Source of the DNA: Sthenelais limicola
Lineage: Eukaryota > Annelida > Polychaeta > Phyllodocida > Sigalionidae
NCBI GenBank assembly: GCA_942159475.1
Contig: OW804096.1
Location: 107,110,194-107,174,193, forward strand
DNA length: 64,000 bases
Reading direction: 5' to 3'
Of the stretch, positions 46,901 to 61,200 are shown one piece after another. Position 1 is the first letter of the stretch. Each line of letters starts with the position of its first letter. Under the pieces are notes generated by a model. It made no database searches and was not told the DNA's origin. It saw nothing but the letters and a program-made list of their open reading frames with translations. The position numbers and the translations under genes are program-made.

Positions 46901-47689
46901 AATGCAAACCTCTGTGAAAATCTATATATCATTGATCTTTATGGAGTTTTGGGTCAAGCAATCGATTCTGAGCTTCGTTTTTTGTCCCCTATACCATCAT
47001 TTCAAGCACTTGGCCAATAAATATCTCATAAATAGATGCTAAGCATCATCATATATTTATTGATGTTCAAGTCAACTAGACGAAGCGGTGCCGTGTCCGG
47101 CTGATAAGCAAATAAGGCCACCATTCATGGAGACACTTGAGGGGCGGGTCGGGTCCGGATCACCATCACTCCTAATGCTGAAGGAATTTGTATTTGGTTT
47201 GAGAATCATACGGAGAAATGCGATCTTGGGGTTGGCTATATTGGAACACCTCAATGAGTGATGATTTGGTTGTTGTTTTTTTATCCACTCAGAACTTTTA
47301 TCCTTTAAATGAGGATGTAGGTCATCTGCCGGCATGGGTTTGTATTGACTCAAACGAATGCTGTTGTTCATGCGGCCATTGCCCTTCTTGCCCTTAAGAT
47401 TTCTATTGTAGCATTTAATCTGCTATGCGTATTACTCACTACGGTGGGTTCTGATTTGTTTTATCTGCTAAGTGTATAAGGTCTGTATAATATACATGAA
47501 GAGGGGTTTCTTTGTCTGACATGTTCTCGGAATCTATTATTTTACCAACCATTTTTCTAATGTGTACAGTTCCGTCCACCCTCTCCGGAGAACAACGGAT
47601 GTAGTTTGTGAAGGTATCTGCGGTGAAAATATGATTTCACCACCACCGTCTGCGGCAATGCGGGATTCCCTAGCAACGCATCCTGCGAG
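37974..47689. other. Long non-coding stretch, no gene seen
   Basis: No frame here has recognisable similarity, and none has a convincing splice context. Simple tracts: T-rich 40621-40645, C run with (CA)n at 42029-42055, G run at 42079-42096, GGGAG-rich 42172-42202. It may be intron of the Bcl-2-like gene. Confidence 0.55.
44274..44303. repeat. Short hairpin
   Basis: GTAGGTTGT and ACAACCTAC flank a 12-base loop (GGGCTTCGCTGA). It is not part of a recognisable tRNA or other RNA gene. Confidence 0.7.
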
Positions 47690-48095
47690 AGTCTGTAGCA
47701 ACGGGAGAGAGTGGGAGAGATATCAGAGGGGGAGGGGGGGGGGGGAGTGAGAAAAAAGAGAGAGGGAGGTGAGGGGAGAGGGATTGGAGAGATTGAAGAG
47801 GGAGAGGGACAGGGTGTAGGAGGGGGACAGTGAAGAAAAGAGAGAGGGTGGGGAAATAGGAGAATGGGAGGGGGAGGGAAAGAAGAGGGGGAGGGAGAGG
47901 ATGTAGGGGAAGGGAGAGAGCAGAGGGAGAGAAAGCAAAGAGGGGGCGCATGAGGAAGAGGGGAGGGAGAGGGGGTGGGGGAATTGGAGATGGGGTTCTG
48001 AGAGAAAAACAGGTATGAGAGGCAGAGAAGAGGCAGAGGGAAAAGAGGGAGAGGGGGAATGCGGGGAGAGAGGGGGACCGTCCAGAAGATGGGTG
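47690..48095. repeat. Polypurine (GA-rich) tract
   Basis: About 400 bases of G/A-rich low-complexity sequence with GGGAGAG words. The Ser/Leu/Pro-rich minus-strand frames here are compositional artefacts. Confidence 0.95.
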
Positions 48096-48181
48096 CTTTG
48101 CTAGTATAAGATAAGAACTTTCACTCTTGAATAATGATCAAGTGTGTACCTGCCACTCATATGAATGACAGTATTATGATG

Positions 48182-48472
48182 CAGGGCTCGAAAAAAAACC
48201 TACCAACTTGCCCATTGGGCAAGTGGCAGCCAAGATTTACTTGCCTAACATCATTTTTCACTTGCCCATATTTATTTGCAGAATTATAAACGAAATCACA
48301 CTGATCTGTATGTATCTTGTTTCATTGTAATTAGACATCACAACAGGGGTTTGAAATCGGCGCTGTATAGAGATTTTCACTTACCCAATTGGGCAACTAA
48401 CATTAAATTTTACTTGCCCAGAGACATTTTTTAGTTGCCCCGGGCAACTAAACATGTGTTTTTCGAGCCCTG
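48182..48472. mobile_element. hAT-type MITE
   Basis: The 291-bp unit has terminal CAGGGCTCGAAAAA and its inverse TTTTTCGAGCCCTG. Subterminal TTGCCCATTGGGCAAGT and CCAATTGGGCAACTAA resemble the ends of hAT elements known from many animals. TGATG lies immediately outside both ends. A full 8-bp duplication typical of hAT is not clear. No transposase. Confidence 0.8.
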
Positions 48473-51400
48473 TGATGTAGCCATGAAATAGTGGAATTGT
48501 TTTGCTGACACCTTCAGACCACCTGAAAATAATAAACCAATATCAGATCTCAAATCTTTAGAAGAAGCATTGCTAAGCATACCTTGTAAATTGGCATGGG
48601 ACTTTATTTCGCTGCGGAACTACATTATTTTTTTCCGATGTCCTTTTAAACCCATTCATTTATTACATGAATGGCTTGTGCCCGAGATAGAATAGAAAGA
48701 GCGCTATGAAGACAGCTTGCTAACTTCCGGGTTTTTAAAATTGTGATATTGTTAAATATCCCGCGGATATTGATTAAACCTCTGGATTGCAATTCTGTCA
48801 GCATTATCTTATCGGCCAGATGCCAATCAGATAGAGTCAGAGTCTGAGATAAAAGAAAGTTGGGAGGAGAAGACAAGGCTGCTGGATATTGGTACTGAGG
48901 CAGTACTTAACAGCCCTTCCTGGTAGTATGACCCTTGTGGTTTGGGGTTCGTGTGTGGGCTTCTATTTCCAGTCGCCATGACTCATCGCCTTCTCCTTGT
49001 CACTCGTACGCACGACTGTTTAAAGTATGCTGGAGTAATGGATTCAGGACTCAAATCTCTGATTCGAACTCTTTACTCCTTCCACTCTCGTTGCCCGTTT
49101 CTCGTTGCTCCGTCCCAGACATATTGTATAGTGTAAGTAGTAGTGGCAAAGTGGCGCTAGGATATGGTATGGCATGGTCAGTACTATAGCTCATGTATGC
49201 TAAATCATCGCTATGGTGGTTACTTCGATGGTATGGTAATTCATTTTGGTAAAATGAAATGATAACTAAACAAATAAATAGGTTTACTTATAATCCGATG
49301 CAAAATTCGAATACCAGGTTAGGCTATCTGAAATGGAAAACATTACCAGAATAATTGATCTAGCAAATCTGTGATGGATTGATATAGATGGAAAGAGAGA
49401 TATGGGCAAGGGACATCCCCCTCCTAATTTATCTCGTTAGTAGTGACCATTCGTTATGTTTTTATTTGTAAATAGACACGCTAAGCGTGACTGGGCCTTC
49501 ATAAATTCTCAGGACGAACAGGTTTTTGTTAGTCCCCAATAAACACCCTGTAAATAGGTTGCAAAATGACTCACCCAAGAATTGTGTAATAGCATACATC
49601 AACACTGCGGCTATTGTGCGGAGGTTTGGACGCAAATGAACTTTAATGTGCGATACACGCTTGAAAGTAATCGATTATGTCTCTACTGCTGGATTTCACA
49701 ACAGTTACTAAGATCACAGTTGCTAGCTACGGGCATATTTGTGATTAATGTCTGGAATTGCTCTCATTTGTCATTTTTAAATAATTTTCTTAATAGATGA
49801 TTCATTGATGAAAACATTGTGAGTTATCATGAATCGCTTTGTGACCATACCCTTCTTTTAGTTTGCTTAATCTCTTTTAGTTTGCTTAATGAATACTGAT
49901 TATTTATATCTTAATTAACTGAAAGGGTTTGCAGATTAAACATTCGCGAAAACACACTTGTAATTGACGTGGTTTGGTTTAGAAAAATAGTGAATTTCCT
50001 TTTCATTAGCTTATAAGAATTCACCTTAAAGATAATAGTTAATTTCCTATGTTGATTTTGTGCTTGCATTTTATCTCCTCTGGAAATGCCCTTTACTGTA
50101 TGTAGTAAACTCTTCTTGCATGATTTATGCACGGATACTTGTATCGACCTGGAAGCACACCAACAACTTTCCTGTACCACCGTGTAAATGAACTTGTACA
50201 TGGCCTTGCTCTTACGCTAAGCTTACCTTACTCTTAGCTCGGTCCATTAGATCAGGGAGGTAGGATATTGTGAGTTTTTTACGTTGCAAGCCATTAAGAG
50301 TGCATTAGAGCGATGATGTGTCTCCGTCTACTTTAGCTCGGATGGTGAGAATCGGTCTGAATCACTGTATATTCGATACAGCTAGGGCCTGTTTGGATTA
50401 TTCCCTCATTGTTTCTACAAATATCACTCACTGTTTACATACCATGAAGGTTTTGTAGCAAGGCCAAACGAGCCTGTTTACTCGCACAGAAATCCACTCG
50501 TTACTCTTAAATTCTAATATCAATTTAGCTATAACCTGTTGAGTGACATCCATACCCCTCCGCTACACACAATCGATCTCTACTTTGGAATGTATCTAGA
50601 GCGCACGTTGCTAGCTTCCCGATACATTTAGGTATTTAATTTCACTACCTGTACAGGGGATGAATTATTCAGGTCAGACGTAATGTCGTTAAACTTCTGC
50701 TGCTGTACCACAGTGTCCAGAACTGGAACGGTAGCATTATCCCTGTGCGAAGTATATTGTGTTGGTGTGAAGAGAATATGTTGATTGTGTGTTACGTTCA
50801 AGCTGTAGGTGTGTTGTTTATTTTCTATCCAGTGCACATGAATTATCGGAAGAGGAAGTTAGGCCTTTATGTGGATCCCATACCTGATATCAGGGGCTGC
50901 GGGTCCCGGTATTTATTGTTTGGCATGATTTACACAAATCCATCATGTGCATATTTTCACATCACATTGATCGTATGGATTATCATTAATAGTATTGAAT
51001 GAATACATTGTGTGTAGTATATACTTCCTTTGTTTCCTTCTAGTGAAGGTACATTTCTTAACTGCCTTGTGTGTAGATTTACTGGTGCCCCCATAGATGA
51101 CGTGAATGACCTCCAGGCTTATCACTACTCGTGGAACCCAGACCTCAAGTAGGAATTCATTGAGAATCACCACCACTTGCCATTTGGCCTGATCTAAATT
51201 AACTAATGGCCACCGAACCCTCCCTCTACCTGGCGATGACGTAGTTAGGCTCGACAAAAGTCACTTTAGCCAACAATTGCTTTTCCGGCGAGATTCGAGG
51301 GCTAATTGTGGGGCCTAATCCCTCGAATTCCTCCAGGAAATGTTCTTCCTTCCCTGATATGAGCTTCTCGGAGCTCCCCCCCTCCCCCCCCCCCCACACA

Positions 51401-54400
51401 CACAAAAAAAAAACACGAAAAAAAACCAACAACACGTCAGTTCCTAGGCACAAATCTAGGTCACAATCGAGCTGAGTGAATTCCTGACAAGCCTAGATCC
51501 ACCGAGTCCGCCACAAATCCATCAATACCTTGCTTGCTTCTGACTCGGTTCTGAACGAGGTTGGTCTGCGTGCAGGCAGGAGGTATAGTAAAAATGAAAA
51601 TTCTATGTATAAAGGGCATATGTTACAATACATTATAACCAATGTCTTCTGGCTCCTTGAAGGGGCAATTATGATTATGACAGAAAACATATTTCCTCTG
51701 AGAAATAATTGGATGTCATTGATTTGGGGGCAAAGTGTCTGGCTATGTTTAGGTCGGCGTCAGGCAGACGGCAGACTGCTCTCTTTGACTCAGCAGGGGG
51801 TACGAAGAGGGAATAGTGATGACAGCTTGGACTTGAAGGGCCTGTAAAGGGCTAGGGTTATGGAAAAAGGTCCATTGCCTGGCTTCCCTGTACAATCATC
51901 CATTTATTCCTGGTAATAAAGTCCATGGGAAAACTCTCAGAACATATAGTCAGGGTGATGTATTATTTCCCAGCCAACTGCATGGTGCCTTCAAAATTGA
52001 TTTCCGTCGTCCATCAATCGGATCCCAAGCATTATTGATGTATATTTATTAAAATAAACCAGGTTTTATATCATGATAGTACGTTAGATACAATGAATAT
52101 AGTTATTGGGACTGGGGATTGACTTAATTTATACTTTGAAAATACTAGAAGTAATTTATACTAACTAATTCCCGAGACGCCAAGCTACCTTAAAAATAAA
52201 GTAACTAAAGGTATTGAGAATCTGATGCCAGGATACGGGATCATTATTGTAGCCACATGCATATCATGTTACCATTAACATGTCAAAACGGTGCATGGGT
52301 CTGGACACGATCACTTGTCGGAGGATAGTCCTTGGGGGATCTTAATTCTTACACCTCTGTCCTACATTCCAACCGTTGCACATTAACCCCCTCATCCCCT
52401 TTTTGAGTCTGCCCTCTTTCATTTAGAGCCTGTCTGAAGCCTGGGATGGATAAAAGGGGCGGGTGGAGTTTTCCCTCTGGTCTAGTTGTACAACACTCGG
52501 GCCTGCTTGTGCCATTCAAAAATCGGAGCTATTGATTATGATGATGAGGCGGTGTGGATAGGAAGAGTGAGAGATAGAGGGAAGGAGGCTGGGGTGGGAA
52601 TGCACGCTCACAGAACGTCTCTACACATCCCTCACCCTCAGTCCTCTCTCCTACTCACCAGTATAAGGGAGGAAGATGAATGTAGCGTGGAGATAATGTA
52701 TTCGCCTGCTGCATGGAATAGGCCAACGTTAGGCTTGGAGATAGGTGCTGCCCTCGCACGAGCGGATATATTATCTCATGACTGTGACATGCACGTGATT
52801 TGTTGTTGCCATGATAACACGTATGAGAAATGTGATATTATCTGAATCCCTGAAATCTGGTCTGTAAATCAATGTCTGATATTACTAAGATTCTTAACCT
52901 GTCCTGCGTTCTATAAGCCCTGCATTAGTGTGTTAACATTATTATTAAATTTGAATTATTGCAATTCAAATATTTTTTTTCTCAAATATTTATTGTCCTA
53001 TCTGTCGATTTAGAATTGGAAATAAACGTTTCATGTCGGTTAAATATTGTTATCACTTAAAATTATTCCTGGTGTTAGGGCGGACTATTTTCTTTTCTTT
53101 CAGTAAAAGTACATACCCCCGCCTTTCTTTTGACAATTATTTTGTAATACCTCAGCCCTTTCCCATGAGAAACCTGTACACTCAAGCTGCTATCAATATT
53201 TTAAGTCTAACTTGCCAATGACTAATCATTGATTAATCTTACTAATTAACTTAGGCTTAATTACGGTGATACCTTTTGTTCCCCACTGAAAAACAAGGGT
53301 CAAGAGTCAATGTTACTTTGTGAGTTATACTACATGTATCATGACAGGCTGACCAGGTCACGAAATGTGGAGGGTAGAAAGCAAAAAGGTATCGGAGAAA
53401 GGTTGTTTTAGGGTTCCCATGGTGACTGTACTTGTGAGATGTTTCCCAGAAGTCTTGCCAACTGAGCAGGAAGTGCAGGTCGGGAATTCCTTTATGAAAG
53501 ATCATGTGAATGGAGAAAAGAAAGAAAGAAAAAACCCAGGGGAGCATGAAAGGGGGAAGTCCCTCTTGGAGTTGGGCCAGTGGTCAACGTTCTATTGACC
53601 AGTGCTTTCTACTACTGGGCACGCGTCTGGTCAATCATTCTTACATCCATTATAACAATTCAACGTATGCACGTCTGACTGCAGCTGAGAACCAACATTA
53701 TTTGATTTTGTAGAAACTGGACAATGGAATCACTTAAACATGAAGACCATTGTAATATTTTGAATAGATACTTTATGTTGTAATGCATTTAGCTAGGCGG
53801 TATTATTCAAACGATTGACGATTTTCTAAATGAAACTTTCAATTTCCCTCATCGATATCTTACCTATTGACTATTTTGATAATGTGTTGTTAGAAAAAAT
53901 GCACGAGTGGCGCTTCCATGTCGTAAATTTCTCTTAAATGCATTTCATGAAAAATCAGTTGCACTAGAACCCAATAATGAAACGCTCGATTGGAGCAGAA
54001 AACCATCGGATCGTCGACACGATACCATACTATGTTTAAAAAACAATTTCATAAAAAAGGTTAAAAATTATAAAAGGAGGACAAATCAATATAATCAACC
54101 CAAAAAGTGTCAACCCGTTGGGAAGGTCATTGTCACAATAGTTGCATGCGCACTCCTTTAACCGGCACAAAATTTAATCATAGGTTTCCATGGCAACTAA
54201 GAGATACACACCTCTACCCCATTCCCCCCTGCAATCCGTAGTTGGAGATAAACTTTTTCCCACTGAAAAAGTAGATCGTGTCTATCAGGAATTGCCCGGG
54301 GTTACTGGTCCATTCTGCTCACATTGGATATTCACTTTTTAATTGTTCATTGATTTTGGAATTAGTTGGAGGAACACAAGCTGTTGTGCAAAAAAAGGAA

Positions 54401-57049
54401 CATTTCACATTATTTTCTATGAGCATTTTATTAATTGCTTGCGTGGGCGGTAATAAAAATGTACACTATTTCTCACTTGTGACCTCATCGCGTCAGAATC
54501 GGTGTCTAATGAGCCACAATTCTCATGTTCATTATTTGTTTAGTTGTTGTTAAGTCGACCAGTTTTGTTGCCTGTGATATTCGACTCAATTTTCTCACAC
54601 TACTAGTTCATGCGTAGGTTGCCATAGCAGACCTCGTCAGACAAGCCATCCCGGTGTAATCACATACAGAAAATAGAGATTTTCACTCAAATACTATTGA
54701 TCAGACGTGAAAGTTTTTTAATCAGGCTGATAGGTATGATACATTTTTCATTTCACAGGAAAGTATTGATTCACTTCCTATTCGATAGTCATTAGTTATT
54801 TTGCTCATCAACGGATCAATATGACTTCAGCGTAATTATTATAGTGTGAACATGGCACTGAAGGGTATGGGGATTTTGAATCATTTTTTTAGTTCGAACA
54901 ACAGTTCTCATCATATCTAGGATTGTATACATATTAATGGAAATATTCAGAATTTGACCTGGTGAACCCAGCTATGCTGAGGACCTTGCTGAGGAAATGG
55001 CAACTTGTCCACTATATTCACCCACAGCCCGTTGTATGGGGCGGCCCCGCTAAGTGTCAACTTCACAATTTCGTTGATTACTAACCCTTTTCGTTAACAA
55101 AATGGTCATTTAAAACAAAATTGTAATTTTGTTCATTTACAAATTAATTTTGTCAGTGAAATATTTATTTCGTTTTTTTCAGCGATCAATTTTGTGTACA
55201 AAATGAATCGCAAAGTCGATTTTATGTACAAAATGGATTTTGTGCAGTCATAAAGTCGATTTTGTGTTAATACACCCCGTTTCAGATCGCCTTTAATTTC
55301 ATTACACATACTTCATGTTGTGGATATATTTAGTTCGGTACCTTAAAGGTTCATTACTAAATACCTTATATTAACAGAGCTATGTCGATTTTCATAAGGC
55401 TTGTTTATAAATAAATTTGCATAGACCACAATGATTTTTTAATTATTTTGAATTAATGCACCTATAATTAGTGATCCCTGAATAATCTTTCATGAGAAGA
55501 TTGTCACTTGTTTACTTTTATATTTAGTTTCAGCAAATGCAGAATTGCATTTTACCCTAGCTGTAGCCTCAGTGTGCTCAGTAAATGTTCTCTTCGTACA
55601 CACGAGCTAAAGCAGTTAATCAGTTTCATTCATTTATTTGCATCCAGAATTATCTAACACTGGTTTAACCTGGCAATTGGCATTGTGACACCGCGCATCC
55701 TTTCTGTTAATGGAGCAAACTACACTATATAAGACATTTTCTTTTCGAAGCTTTCACAGTAAGACCTGTACATATAGTGGCATGCTCCAATTTCTCTATT
55801 GTCACCAAATTCCCTCTGAGTATTGGGACAAAACAATCGCAGTACAAAACATGGGTGGTCATGGGAACAGAATGTTTATTTCGGGAATTTCTTGGAAATG
55901 TGCCAAGTTGGTCGGGGAAATGAACTAGGGTGAATGAGTGAAGTGTTTTAATTTGTATTCATGTAATGAAAACAGGATTTTATTTCTTTTGCCTCTATGT
56001 TTGAATTTATCAAAGTTACATGATTCCTTATACGGTATGTTTGGCCCGGTCTTGACTAGTTTAAAGTAACATACCGTTATTTTAAGGTCCAATTCAAATT
56101 ATATATAGAGAGAGTTTGGAAGTTTTGTCCTACAGTTTTTCTGCGAATTCAAATTCTTTCTTTTGAAATAGAACTGCGTTGGCCGGTACTAAACTATACG
56201 GAAGTACGCATCATGATGCAAGTGTAGCTATCCTAGACATTAGACGAGCGTGGGTGATGTCCATTAAGATAACCTGGGTGTAAACAACAGATGGGGTAAT
56301 TAATGAAGACCAGGAGTAAATGTCACCTACCCTCCCCTTTCCTCACAAAATATACCCTCCACTTTCATATTGCCTGGGAAAAGGGTGAATGCCTCTTTGG
56401 CTGCACCAATATTAAAAGACACCAGCTTTTGGATAATCTGAAGTGGAAAAAGAAGGCTCACTTCTTTGGATCTCCTATGGCGCCGCGCCCCCTCACTTTA
56501 GCATCTAAAATGGCTCAATCATTTTCTTGATGTTGGAAATTGGCTTGATTTTGGTTGACATCCGGATTCCTGTCCTGCCTTTGGTTTAATCTTTTAAATT
56601 GGCCAGCACTATCACTATTTTGCGTGATAGGTCTGCAGGTTGGTTTTTATCCCAGAAATTGCAGTTGTCAGTTCTTCCTGGAGCACCCTGGACTACATCC
56701 GTTAACTGCAGTACACACATAATTATATATATTCGCCTATAGGCCATACTGCTCTGCAACAGAAATTCCCATTATTAGATTATAAAGGGATTTTGGATTT
56801 ACAAAAAGAGTGCATCAAAAGTCACGCACCCAAATTTTACTCAATCATAAAAACAGATGAGTAATAAATCCCAGGCGTGGAGGGGGAGGCGTGTCCACGC
56901 TCTGATTTACGCTTGCTACTCCAGGGGTGAGGGGAGAACCCTAGCGGCTGCTGGCTTAGGCGTTAAAGATAACATATATAGATTAGGCTAATGATTTGTG
57001 TTGGTGGTGGTCCCCCGTGGGAGGAGTGGGCACCGTTCTATACCTGTAC
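48473..57049. other. Long non-coding stretch, no gene seen
   Basis: No recognisable gene. C run with (CA)n and A run at about 51377-51425. A cluster of ATTTTGT/ACAAAAT words lies at 55085-55285. Frames up to 119 codons (for example 52486-52845) show no family features. Confidence 0.55.
55085..55285. repeat. Cluster of ATTTTGT/ACAAAAT words
   Basis: About nine copies in both orientations within 200 bp, several as the palindromic pair ATTTTGTGTACAAAAT, plus three AAGTCGATTTT words. No coding frame. Confidence 0.6.
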
Positions 57050-57665
57050 AAGTGCCTTCGGCACTTTGATTGTAGAGGCAGTTGTGTTTCTATTTCTTAT
57101 AGAAATCCGACAATTTACTGGACGTTTTTTTTTAAATTTGGAGATATTAATTTGTTTGCCAAAAATGGCTGAAATCACAGGGTGCCTACGTTGGGGTAGT
57201 AAGGTCTTTAAAAAATTATTATTATTATTCATCTTTTACAACTTATTACCTGAGCATTAAAAGAATAATTATGAACAATATATGTGGAAAATGTTTGACA
57301 AAATGGTCAGAAAATACCTGTTATACCTAATGAATCTCAAACATGTCAGCATTACAGAGTATTTTGAATCATCAAAATCCCATGAGAAATGGCGACACAG
57401 TACCCCAATATAAGCCTTCGGCACTTGCGATAGAGCAGGTTTGATGTCCCTTCTGAAATCTCTCTTTTCTCTCTCCCCTCTGCCTGTTTCTCTGGGTAGG
57501 CCTACATAGGCCCACTGAGAAAAAAATGGAACAATATCTTCATTATTTTGAATGTTAGACTTGCCAAATTTAATTGGAAATCTATTTGAAAACGGAAATA
57601 ATGAGGATTTAATATTATTTTTAAAAAGAATTTATCAATTCATTGAGGAGTAATGTGTGGATGGG
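57050..57665 (-). repeat. Dispersed repeat family, copy B (inverse of copy A)
   Basis: Begins with the palindrome AAGTGCCTTCGGCACTT at 57050-57066 and ends near CATTGAGGAGTAATGTGTGG. It is about 200 bp shorter than copy A owing to internal gaps. A (CT)n tract (about 57692-57735) follows, as in copy A. Confidence 0.8.
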
Positions 57666-57691
57666 TACATTCTTTCAGCCCCCTCTCTATC

Positions 57692-57693
57692 TC

Positions 57694-57735
<42 letters not shown>
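57692..57735. repeat. (CT)n microsatellite
   Basis: CTCTCTGTCTGTCTGTCTCT followed by a pure CT run. Confidence 0.95.
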
Positions 57736-57737
<2 letters not shown>

Positions 57738-57905
57738 TAGACGAATTATGTCTCTACAATGATTAGAACTCAAATTATAGTTAAAGTTCATTGGAACACT
57801 CTATTTCGAAACTCACAATCTACAGTTATCCATTCAGTTACTTAATAATTTGAAAGGGAGTTGTCTAATCAAACGGCTGATAACTGATACCATAATTGAT
57901 AACAT

Positions 57906-58268
57906 CATCTGCCTTGTCTAGGGTCTTTCTTCTAACCATAAAATTCCATCGAAACGCTACAAACCACAAATGTCATTAAAATCCCATTAGGATGGAATTT
58001 TTTTATTATTCTTTTTTCATCTGCCTTGTCTAGGCCTAGTCTTGCCCCTAAACGCCAAATGTCATTGAAACACTCCAAACCGCAAATGTCATTAAAATCC
58101 CATTAGGACGGAATTCTTTTTATTATTCTTTTTTCATCTGCCTTGTCTAGGCCTAGTCTTGCCCCTAACCGCCAAATGTCATTGAAACACTCCAAACCGC
58201 CAATGTCATTAAAATCCCATTAGGACGTAATTTTTTAAATTATTCTTTTTTCATCTGCCTTGTCTAGG
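57906..58268. repeat. 117-bp minisatellite, about three units
   Basis: CATCTGCCTTGTCTAGG starts at 57906, 58018, 58135 and 58252, giving periods of 112, 117 and 117 bp. Units contain CAAATGTCATTGAAACACTCC and CATTAAAATCCCATTAGGA-type text. The last two full units are nearly identical. Confidence 0.95.
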
Positions 58269-61200
58269 CATACTGTGTGGTGTGGAACCAGATTTATGCG
58301 GCATCGTTCGAAATGTTCTATATTTAGCTACGCTTTTGTATACAAAATGCGGATGGATGCTGACCGTCTAGGTTTCTCTTATTTATCTCTTAGTAAAGAT
58401 CACGTTGATGACGGCCAAGTGGTTTCAGCCATTCCTCCATGCTTGTGACCTAGTTGACTAAGATGGGCCTTCTGCCTCCACCCCTCCCGCATCGCCTCAT
58501 GTTTGTATACACTGAAAAGGGTCACAGCAGCATATTAGAGGCCGTCTCACATCACCGTTACTCAGGACAACCATGTACCATCCCGTGTACCATACAGACG
58601 CTGGCTCCGAAGCTGAGTCAGAAATAAGCCTCTTCCAAAGACGAGAGTACTCATGTGATGAAAATGGAAATTTTGTTTTCACTATTTAAAAACAAAATCA
58701 TTTCTGTTTCTAAAATCATCCTTTTCAAAACCAATTATGTCCCCAAAATATCGCCAGTGCCTTGTTTTGCTCTTGTCCCAAAAAGCAAAATGAAGAGGGG
58801 AACGTGCGTTGGTACAGGGCGTGTGTATAGTAAATCTGGATGCTTTCGGTTTGACGATACTCGTTAAAATACAGTCCTTTCCATCTCAGACAGTACCGGA
58901 CTGTTGGGACATGTTGGGTGATGCGTAGTTCCTAGCTGATGACTCCACCACCGTCATCAGGATGGTGAGACGCCTATAGATACCAACGCCGCGAGAATGA
59001 CGCCTCTGGCGATGACGCTTACAAAGCATCAGGGTTTACTCAATGGAGTCGCTGTAGGGAGTCTTACATATGAGATGACCTGCCAGTGCAAGAATTCTAT
59101 GACCGGAAAATTCTATTGGGATGTTTTGTGGACATAGCATATTTCCAGGCGTTGACATTTTAACTAGACAGACGCCTCGTCTTTATACCTGTTTGATGAG
59201 AGGCTTCAAAGTAAATGCCACTCTGTGAAAACGGCGGTTGACAGGTCCATTTAGGGTCGGACAGAGGAATGCGACCAAGTGGACCTCTGTCGAAATCTTA
59301 ATACTATACATGTATTTATAAAAAGTTCCACTTAGCTGTTTGCTACGTCTGGGTATAATTAGTGGTTTTCGTGTGCCAAATACCAGGGAATAATTTGCGA
59401 ATAAGGTATTATATACGATTTTTTATTTTTAGATAAAATCTATCAGTTTACTTACCAGTTGACTAATTTGTTTGTTTTGTTCATGAAAAATGCCCAGTTG
59501 TATATTGTATAACCATACAGCACAGTCGGGGAAAAACCTCCTTAGTAATTTACTTAAACTTATATTGCTTGACGGCAGATTCTTGGAACTAAAGTTAGTT
59601 GGAACTATTCTGCATTTCACCTGTTGATACATGCCTTCCCTGGAATATTTTAATGAAAGTTGTGTATATTTGTATTAAAAGATTGTTATTCAGCAATGGA
59701 ACATTATGTAACAATAACAATTTTCTCTGAACATGCTGATATGCTTACAAAAAAGGAGTTCACTAAGTATAATCTGATGTTTCTAAGAGCCTAGCACTTA
59801 AGCACTTTGAAGAATAATAAAGAAAATCTAAAATCGTAAATCGTGAACATCACGGACCGTCTTGTCGTCAGTTTTATCTTTGACTCTAGATAAATTTCCG
59901 AAGTTCATTATTGCCATTACACTTTATAACTTCGTATACAGCTGTAATAATCTCTAAGTGGATTATTTCTTTGGGGCGCACTGGTTGGCATTTGGCTCCC
60001 TAATATTACCCTGCCCCTTTTCTGACTATTTTTATTGTGTGTCCTTGAAGTAAAAATTCAGTTCCAGTACTATGCTCTTTGTATTAAAATTAAAGTATTT
60101 TTCTTGCGGAGGAATACAATGTTGTCAGGGTTCAGAGTCAAAATTCTGTTAACTTTAGGGGCGTAGATACATTTTGTGGTGCATAAACTAAAAAGATTAA
60201 CATGCATAAACTCGGGCCTTTCATCCCATGGCAATTTCGCCAATTTATTAGGGTCTATTGAGTGGGGCTCGGATACGTACCAATTGTTCATTAGTTTTTT
60301 CCCAGTGACAACCGAAACAAACCCTTGAAACAACATGGGCCCGCTGTTATAACTTCAAAGTACCTATCTTAATTGCTTCCGACAGTAATGATCCTATATC
60401 GCTTTCAATGTTGGCCATCCGTGATGGAAAAGTTAACGCAGTCGGAATATATTCAATACATAGTGAGTTCTGATTAAAAATTAAAGTTGGGGTATTAACA
60501 CAGGTTCGCACCTTGATTAAATTTTCCTGGTTGACTGCAAATTATGAATCGGGGTCTGAGCGTTGTGGAACGTCTAGCTAGTCTATTTGGTTTCTTAAAT
60601 TGCGTGCATGTTTATCCTGAGATGAAACCCTGGACTGGGGCCAGCGTCAATTCTACTCGCACAAAACACGTTTTGTGTTTCCCCTAACACTACACGGTGT
60701 CATACCGATATTTCCGCATCATAACGCCATGTTCTAATGATGTTATGATTTTATGGCATTATGCCAGAAGAAACCTTAAGACGGTATGTACATCTGTATG
60801 TAAGTATTGCTGATAAAAGAAATGTGAAGATTGTAGTAGTAATAGTCGTTGTCCCACACCGGGCATAACTATTGGAGGTTGTATAAATGTTAACGTTATG
60901 TGGCAAACCCATATATTCGTCTATCTCGAATGGAGAATGTACTATTTATGTTAACAGTAAAAAGTATGTAATGTGACGTAAAAGATAATAATTTCTAGCT
61001 TATTGTCTGGGTTAAGAATCGAAACAAAATGAATCAATAACAAAACATCTATTATATTCTCTCTTGGATTTTAGGGAAACTAGGAAAACCTGTGCTAGCA
61101 CAGATAGTTTTTGATGTAATATTGTATAACATTATAACATTACATGTAATAATGTGCAACATTATTAATATGATTATGTAACCTTATGAATATGATTATG

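Noticed and set aside
47670..47951. Ser/Leu/Pro-rich minus-strand frames
   Set aside because: Compositional artefacts of the GA-rich tract.
52486..52845. 119-codon plus-strand frame
   Set aside because: No recognisable domain. Frames of this length are expected by chance in a 64-kb window.
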